NCBI GenBank assembly: GCA_905160935.1
Contig: CAJHZI010000513.1
Span: 1,736,501-1,800,500, forward strand
Direction of reading: 5' to 3'
Source of the DNA: Enchytraeus crypticus
Taxonomy: Eukaryota; Annelida; Clitellata; Enchytraeida; Enchytraeidae
Length of the DNA stretch: 64,000 nt
This document shows, one piece after another, positions 13,441 through 23,374 of this stretch. Below the pieces are notes generated by a model. The model was not told where the DNA came from. It saw nothing but the letters and a program-made list of their open reading frames with translations, and did no database searches. A program made the position numbers and the translations under genes. Position 1 is the stretch's first letter. Each line of letters starts with the position of its first letter.

Positions 13441-16400
13441 TATAACAAATTCAGACTCACGGTGCATATTCAAGCTAGCTATTCACTTCTAAATTCTACA
13501 AAGAGCACCCATCGACCAATAGGTTAATCTCAAGACAAAAGCTATGCCTTTAATAAACCTTAATTTAACCGTCAGATAGGGACCAAACTGACTTCTGAGG
13601 AGGTTTCTCGTTGCCTTCCACATTTGATGTTTAGCATTATACTATTTATAACTAGGATTGCTTAGTTAAAATTATAATAGGAAGAGTTTCTACTATTCAT
13701 TTGTTCTCCATAACAGGAATAAAATAGTCTATAAACTCTAAAATGTTTAAATAACTTCTTTCAATTTAAATTTCAATTAATCATTAAGAAGTTAACGTCC
13801 GGTCTCTATCATATAACAATGTTAGAGACGTCGTAAGCAGACTCTGCACTAACAGACGACAAAGCATCACAATATATGCAGATTTCCGATTTTTTTTCAC
13901 TTTATCGGTTTACATTAAAATACATATAAAATAGCTGTATTTTTGTACCAATAATCTATTTTCAAAAAAAGAGATCATGGGCAAAAGAGTTAATATATCT
14001 TTGGAAATTTATATATACGTTGCACGACTCAAATATGACTCCAAATATGAAGTTCAAAGGATGATCGAGTGATCGATCAGGCACAGGGCTTTATGATCAT
14101 TGCTCTTCACATTTCTGCGAAACAAGCTTTAACATTACACTCAATTGACGCTATACTGTCTACAATCAACTATAGTATAATTCAATATACTCCGCAAGCA
14201 AAGTGTTTAGCGGGTAAAGTCCTGGCTTAGAGCTATAGCACCTATAACATAATGCAGCACAGGACCTAGAGCGAAAAGTTTAGACAAAGCTGGTAAAGTA
14301 AATTAGGGCATCAGAACTCATCGCTGCTTAGAGCTATAGCACCTATAACATAATGCAGCATAGGACCTAGAGCGAAAAGTTTAGACAAAGCTGGTAAAGT
14401 AAATTAGGGCATCAGAACTCATCGCTGAGTCCTTTCTTACTCTTTTATACAACAGTCTACAGGCTCAAACAAAACGATAGAAGGAAAATCCTTCAAGCCA
14501 TCAAACTATTTAAGTGCGAAATTCGCCTGAAAACTGTTTGCTCCTCTTGAAAAAACCCAAGGCTATACGTGACATATGAACTTCTGAAGTCAAAAGTTTC
14601 AGCCATATTCATTCATCAATACCTCGATCATTCATTAATCAGGTAACAGTAGACTAAGACACAACAACTGTATATTACTTTCTAGAAGAGACAAGGACTA
14701 TAGCTTAAAGGCTTGCATTATTCACAATTAATCCATAACCCACGATTCCATCAACTGTACAATGAAACCCTGGACCTGTATTATAACTTCCTTTGACATT
14801 CCAATGTTTTTATTCAATAGCAGCAGCACAATAACTTTAGCAATATCAATAACTGTACATACAAACTATTACAATAAGCTTAAGCTTTTAAAAAGGATTG
14901 CTACAAGGCAATAAATATAGTAAAATAATTTTTTAAAGTAAAATGTTTACTTAAATTCTATGCAAAATATATGCTGCTTCAGGACATCAAATACTAGCAT
15001 ATCCTAGAATTATTTCAAAGCGGACACTAGTTCTGTAAAACTAATCAGGTCAGCCATTTCAAATCTACAACCGTGGTAAGTTTTTGATAGCATGACCAGA
15101 CAGTATATCATAAACCGATAAATAACTAATAAATATCACAATTACTACATATTAATTATTAATTCAATATAGTAATGCTCGCAATAAGTGCCAATGTCGA
15201 AGGTCAATAATTTTAATTAACTTACTAAGACATAAGGCTATTACATATTAATTAGCCTTATGTCTTAATTTATAATATATAAATAAATATTATTTCCTAC
15301 GAGGAAAAGAAGATGAGAGACTAAAAAATAAAGAGGCATTATAGTGAAATGAATCAACTATATTGATTGATATCTATCACTATTAATACCACATGCTTAA
15401 ACCGTTAGACAGTTTAAACCATATACAGTATAACCAGTCCAGTGAACGTCCAAGATTTTTACTCTCAGATCAGCACGGCTGGGATTCAAACCCACCTGGG
15501 TTTAATTCACCTTCGGATCTGTCATTTAAATTACGATGACATTACCCCTACGCTATTGAGGCAGACTAAGAACAATACAAAACAATATATATAGATGAGA
15601 AGGACACAGTAGTAACTATCAGGAAAAGAAGAAGAGAAATAAAGAACACTACAAACCACTGTAGATGAGAAGGACACAGTAGTAACTATTAGGACAAGAA
15701 GTAGAGAAATAAAGAACACTACAAACCACTGTAGGTGAGAAAGACACAGTAGTAACAATCATGAAAAGAAGAAGAGAAATAAAGAGCACTACAAACCACT
15801 GTAGATGGGAAAGCTCAGGCGGATAGAGACCAGCGGCGGCGGCTGCAGCAGCGGCAGGGTGTAAACCGTAGAGTGGATGCCGCGCTAACCCTGCAAACAA
15901 TCAATCGATCAATCAATAAATCAATCAATCAATTAATCAATAAGCAAGAAATTATTATCAGTCCTATATATAAGGTCATATAAGGTCAGGTATAAACCAT
16001 AAAATGGATGCCGTTTCAACATGAAACTGTTTGTTGCACCAATCAATCAATCAATTATAATTAGTTCTACAAGCAGCAGTTGGATATAAAAACAGAGTGT
16101 GCCGAGCTAAGCCTATAGCAATCAATTAATTAATCAATCAATTAATTAACTAACAAATCAATGAACAAATAAATCAAACATAAATAAATAAATATATATA
16201 AAGCCTATATACAGAGGATATATATAATATGATATCCATATGATATTAACGATGGTGGAATGAATTCAGTAATTATGTTTTGCAAAGTTATAATACTATT
16301 CGGAACACAGAAAAACAATTTCAAACTTTAAAAAATAAATTTCATATTAGAAAATATATTAAAAGCTACAATTAATTTTAAAGTCAGATATCTTACTTAT

Positions 16401-19400
16401 TTTAAAATTTTACTAAATATACTGGATGTACATAAACTATTATATTATATTTAGAAAATATCTATATACAACAAAATATAAAACTAATAATTGGATTTCT
16501 TTAAACCATTTAGACAAATAAGATGGTTTATAAAGTAATAAAAATCTACAGCAAAAAGTTATCACGTGGGTTGATCCGCTATGACAGAATACCATACAAA
16601 TAATCCCCATCTGAATTCCAGACATTTATCAATGCTTTTATTAGAATCTAAACACTCCATACAAAAATGGTTTTAACTTCCAATGTATTTATCTGGGTCC
16701 CAGCTCTCTGCTAGAATAGCTCCGGCCGTTTATAAATGAATTTAACGCCCTTTCACCATCAACAGATCAAAGGCCATTACTATAAAGATGGAATCTTTAA
16801 ACGTAGGAAGCTTTGCATCACATATTTCTATAAGAACACCGTCAAATAGAAGATCGGAGACAAATAATTAATTAATTCATGCGAAGGTGTTTAGCAAGGT
16901 CGGTAGAGTTTTCATAAAATTATCAGAACTGGATTCATGGTGAATCTCAGGTCAATCCAGCAGCGAATAGATTCCATAACGATGTAAGATATTACCTAAA
17001 TCTGTGCTTATTGTTGTGGATAATGACAACACTAGTTAAAAATAATAAAATACACAAAAACAAAAATTTGAGAGACAACATCTAAAAAGTAACAGCTGTC
17101 AAGTTGATTATATATAACAATAAAATAAGCAATTATATAAATACTATAAATGATCAGCAGTCCATAGAACAAATCAACAAACTAACTATTGTCCTTTACA
17201 TTTTAAAGAAGTTGTATGAGAAAAATTATTTTCTTAACAGTAGTGGCACCATGACAGTATCTCAACAAAATTACGTTCTGGTTTTAAATTATCAAATTTG
17301 TAACTATTAGATATTCAGAGTAAGTGTAATAGTGCAGACCTGATTTCAAGTCTAGATGTAACGGTGATATGCCCATATGAGCAGGTGGGGGCCCTAATGA
17401 GTCCCATAGGCCTAGTCCTGGATGAGCCCCAAACAGCTTACCCTGTCAAATATATAAATAGTAAAGGTTAGCGTCCGTTTCCTCATACAAGGAAGATGTC
17501 AGGGACGTCAACAACACCAATAGTACACACTGTGCACGGAAAAATAGAGGCAAAGAATAGCAAGTAATAGCAAGTAATAGAATATTAAGTAATTGTAATT
17601 TACTACAATAATAACAATAAAAATAAAAATAATAATAATAATAATAATAAAGGTTTAACGTCCGTTTCCCCATCCAAGGATGATGACCGAGACGTCCCAA
17701 CAGCATACATCACTACAGATCAATAGTAATAGGATAGTAACTAGTAGTAAATAATTGTGTTGTCACATGTCAACAAAAGATACTCAGTAGAATATCCAAA
17801 ACAGCTATTACAATACAGTTAATACAATACATTAATACAATACAGTTAATACAATACATTAATACTATACAGTTAATACGATACAGTTAAAACGATACAG
17901 TTAAAACGATACAGTTAATACGATACAGTTAATACGATACAGTTAATACGATACAGTTAATACGATACAGTTAATACGATACAGTTAATGCAATACAGTT
18001 AATGCAATACATTAATACAATACAGTTAATACAATACATTAATACTATACAGTTAATACGATACAGTTAATATGATACAGTTAATGCAATACATTAATAC
18101 AATACAGTTAATACAATACATTAATACAATCCAGTTAATACAATACATTAATACTATACAGTTAAAACGATACAGTTAATACAATACAGTTAATACGATA
18201 CAGTTAATACGATACAGTTAATACGATACAGTTAATACGATACAGTTAATGCAATACAGCTAATGCAATACAGTTAATACAATACAGTTAATATAATACA
18301 GAAGTGCCGTTCAATTACAAAAGAGATACATTTCAGTTACAGACTTGTGTACAAAACAAATCATAAGACTGAGTCCAATTTTATTAATTTAATTGTAAGA
18401 CCAACATGAAGTGTTAAGTTCAATTCAAACACAGGTGATCTACAATGCATTTATAGCATTTGAGAGCATTCGAGGAAGAGGATGTAATATAGCAGAATTT
18501 ACAGATCTAGCAAATCACCCAGATGCCAATTAACGCCACAACATCATCAACGGTATTAGCAATATATGTGTAGACTACACGTACTATTACACATATTATT
18601 AGAAATCAAACACGCGTAGAAATTGTCAATACTAATGATGCTCAGATAAAGTTAGGGGGACAATAAAGAAGCTAAAAATAAATGTCTCAGTGGATAGAAA
18701 CACAAGCAACCTGTAGAATGCGCCCATACAATGGAAACAAGATTATTGCCAACTTTCTCTTTTCTATAATATTCCCATTACACCGCAACCATACAAATAT
18801 TCCTTTACTATTCAAGACGCACTAATGACTACAACCGACGATTCTAATATCACCACCATGGATCTTAAATACGCTGATCGCAGTGATTTACCAAAAACCG
18901 CTTATCTTCGAGTTACTGCGACGATACAGCTTCTTCATGTATAAAAAGCTTTAGCTGAAACTAGAATAATAGATTAAAAGCATAATCTGAAATTGTTAAT
19001 ATCAATTCTTATATTTATAATAGTAATTATTATTTTGATATCTTGTGTATGTCTGGAACAGACATACACAAGATATCAAAACAGCTGATCACTTTAACTC
19101 CATCCCATATAACCTCCTGGATTGCTACTTTAGTTAGAATTTTAACCTACTGTAGAATATTCTTTTTACTGTGTTAATTATTGGCTAACAGCTCTTATAA
19201 ATATAGACTTTAGCTGCAATTCTTTATTAGTACCTATGACAACCCATTATATTTAGAATTTAAAATCGTAGAATATACTAGATGACATTTGCATTATTGC
19301 ACATTATATACTATCTCATATAACCATTTTATAGTGATATTGAAATAGTTATTCATACATTGTCTAGTCTTTATCTTTAACAATATCAAACCACTCTTCT

Positions 19401-22400
19401 ACAAGTTATTTTTTATTTATACAGGTTACAGTGCGTTACTTAGAAACTGCTTTTCTATTTAAACACAAATCTCTCTTTTTTACTAGTATTTTAATTAATG
19501 TTAAAAGAGACCTGTATAAATGTGCTAATATTTACTGATTATAATATTCATAGCAATGTAAATATCAGCATTGTCAAACAAGAACAATTAGAGAATTACA
19601 ACATCAAGATATGAGAGACAGAGGTAAGCGTATCAATACAGATATACCTAGGAGAAGACGGGAGAAAATACCATGCACGACAGGGACACTAAGGACCTGG
19701 AAAGCGAGTTACAATGCTGAAGCAGCAGAGAGGAGGAACGAGAGTAGGAGAAAAGATGAAAGACTTGAGTATCGTAATTGATCTTCACTAACACACACTC
19801 AGCATATAACTCACCCCATAACCCCCTCACTTCATCAGACTACTTCTACAATGAAGGTTTGGACACTAGCAGTGGTTGTCATTTCCAATATCCCTCCCTC
19901 CCCCCCCCTCTCTCACACACACACAGAAACACACATAAACGTCTATATTAATTTTACCTCTATGAATGTATATATGATTTTCCATATAAGTCTGTAACTA
20001 CTACTCTCTCTCTCTCTCTCTCTCTCTCGTCCAATTTATCGTTAACAGCATCTCTTTCTATCTTCAGAAGTATCTATCTTTATTGAGACTCATCCATGCT
20101 CATATCATAATATGGAAAGGAATAGTTTTGCTGACAAATATTACAAATGAAGAAGCTCCGATTATTACAACAGAAGGATTGAGAATTACTCTAATATAGA
20201 GTTAATATAAATGTTATAAGAAATAGAGAGAATAGAATGCGACACACTACAGTTGGGTAGCTGAAAGATATAACAGAAGGAAAAGAATGCAAGGAAAAAG
20301 GGTTAGAGACAGACAGAGACAGGGGATGAAGAAACAAATTCCTATATAGAGATGAAAAGAATAGGTGTTGATGGAAATGGTGAAGAGTTATACGCCATGG
20401 ACTTGCCGATCTATTGTATTAAGTTTTTAAATCTAACACCAAATCCATATATAATCATTAATTAAACGATCAATATTTAACATAACAATACGATAAAAAA
20501 CATAATTTTAAACAGCTGATGATAAGTACATGTACATATATAGATATGTATATAAAAAGATTATAAATGCATTACAGTATATATGTATAATAGTTGCATA
20601 TAAATGATAATGGTCTTACACATTTACAAAATTAGCAAAGTATACATTTATTTCAGTTTACAATGAATTTAAGTCTGATCAATCCGGCTAGCAAACTAGA
20701 TAGAGCTCAGAACTAGGAAAAATATTAAGTTAATAAAGTCAGTCCACAAAAAGATAAAAACAAAAATCAAGGTCTACTTACCGGACTAGTTAAGGATGTT
20801 CCATTGGTGAATGGTGGATAAGGTGGAATAAATGGGTAGCCAAACGGAAATCGATCTGCCAATAAACTTTCAGCCTTAACTGAAAATATAAAAAAAGATT
20901 ACTATAATACATTGGGGCTATATAATAATAGAGTGTTAATATGTTATAACAGCATATGCGAAAATTGCAAATATATAAATCTTCTTCAGTGCAATGTCTA
21001 GTGGAAGATTCAAGGTACATATTCATAGTCAAAGTCTGTTTTCTCGCTTCATAAGAGCACTCCTTAGATCAACAAGTTAATCCTTTCACAAAGTCTATGC
21101 CTTATCCATACCTTCTGTCGACTATAACTTTGGAAAAGTATGGCTTCTGAGATGGTTTCCCGTTGCCTTCCTCAGTTAGATGGAAATAATAATAATATAT
21201 AATTAAGATTAAAAAATAAAATAAGATAATAATCCATATAATAAGATACAAAAATATCCAGGAACATATCTAAACACATTCCTCCAACAAGCGTTACATT
21301 TCTAAGTCATATTTCTTATACATATCTTCTTAGTTGGCTTATCTCTCGCTCTCTTAGAGTAATGCATACTGGCAGGTCCATGGTACATAACGCCTCCACT
21401 CTTCTCCGTCTCTGCCTTCCTCTTCATTTCCACATATGAGTGGGTCTTTAAATCATCTAACATACCTAATCTCGGCCTGCCCCTGCCTCTTTTTCCTTCC
21501 ATTCTACTTCTATGACCTCTTTTAATAGACCTTCCCCCCTTAGAATGTGTCCTATCCATCTCTTCTTCCTATTTCTTAATACATTTATCAACTGTCTATC
21601 TGTGCCAACTCTCTCCAGGACTTCCTCATTTGTAATCTTTTGGGTCCAGCTAATCCTCTCCATTCTTCTCCAAATCCACATTCCAATGCCTCCAGTTTCC
21701 TAGTATCTTCCTTCTTTAAGGTCCATGTTTCACACCCATACAATAGCGTGGTCCAGGCCAAAGTTTTCACTATCTTTATCGTTGTGTCTTTCTTTTGACT
21801 TTTTGTTAATAGTTCTTTTCTACTACCAAAGACCGCTTTTGCTTGTGCAATCTTACTGCATATTTCCATCTCACATTTCCCATCATCGGTTATAGTATGA
21901 CCCAAATATTTGAAACTCCTTACCTGTTCCAATTTCGTACCATTTATTGTGATATTAACTTCACCTTTATTATTGGGCACTCTCGTAACCTTGGTCTTTT
22001 TTATATTAATCTTCATGCCATATCTCAAAGCCGTATCATTCAGCCTATCCATTATCTTCTGCAATCCAATCTCGCTGCCCGCTACCATTCCCTGGTCATC
22101 TGCAAATCGTACATCTTGTAACAAATTCCCTCCTACTTTTATTCCTTCTTCCAAGTCTTCTATGGCTTCATCCATCATTGCCTCAGCGTAAATGTTAAAC
22201 AGCAAAAATAAAGTTGGCATATATGAATTTAAAAAGGTAAAATTAATAATTATTACTCCAAATGAGCATAAAAATGCAGTGGTGTCTCTCAAGGTAGCCT
22301 TCTCAAATCCATAGTAGTTCTAATCTATATATAAACGACATGTTTAATAGTTGTCCTGACTCCTAATACCAACACCCTTTTCCTTTTCGCAGATGATGCA

Positions 22401-23279
22401 AAACTCTTTTCATGCATACTGAACGTGACTCCCTATGGACAACTAAATTTCAATCATCCTTCACTGGGCCAAAGAATGGCTAAAGGAGCTTGCTTGCAAC
22501 AAATACCTGTAATATCTTTTTTCAATAGTAGAGGTCAACTAATTGAATATAACTACCAACTAAGGTCTGATTCTAAGAGCAAACGAGGTTGTAGACTTAA
22601 GATATTCACAAAACCTTCTTTTTCCTTACATACCCAGTCCCTGTGCAGTAAGACACACAAAACTTAGATGTATAAGCATATCAATGCAACAATCTACCTC
22701 CCAACACAGTAAATGATCCTCCAAGTAAATTCCAATAAGAAAAGGCTAACCAAACTGATCTGCTCAAGTTTATGAGAAACTGCTACATGTTCTGACTTTA
22801 TATTTTAACTTAAGGTAATGACTACTAATAACATTGAAGGGAAAAGGAGGAAATAACAAAAACAACAACCATAAGAAAGGAAACTCTACTGCACATGCGT
22901 ATAACATTTGTGCAACTATACAGAAAGTTAAAAAACGTATTGCTCGTTACATTTTATGGTAGTGAATTTTTTGCTGTTTTTATAAATATTTTAATTCATC
23001 TAATGTGTATGAAGTACTTTTTGATGATTTTATTTAAGGACCCTAACTAATAGTAATTTCTCTTAACGATTAATATAGTGGTTATTCCTTTAAATATTCT
23101 TTTCCGAATACGTTACAAGTGTCTTATCAAGGCCTTTAGTGCTGTTCATGTACTTTCATTCTTCTATTGTTGCATATTTATATCTCATGCCATTGATGAA
23201 TGAATAAATAAACAGTAAACAGAAATAATATATCAACATCTATACTAATTTTAAAATGTGCATATTATATAATATATTA

Positions 23280-23374
<95 letters not shown>

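Noticed and set aside
19033-19081. A microRNA precursor hairpin
   Set aside because: Perfect pairing with a 3-nt loop is not the shape of a pre-miRNA, and no paralogue or known seed is recognised. The same holds for 32644 and 57280.
22425-22667. Independent 80-aa gene
   Set aside because: It continues an upstream FADDAKL reverse-transcriptase block with frameshifts, so it is LINE debris.
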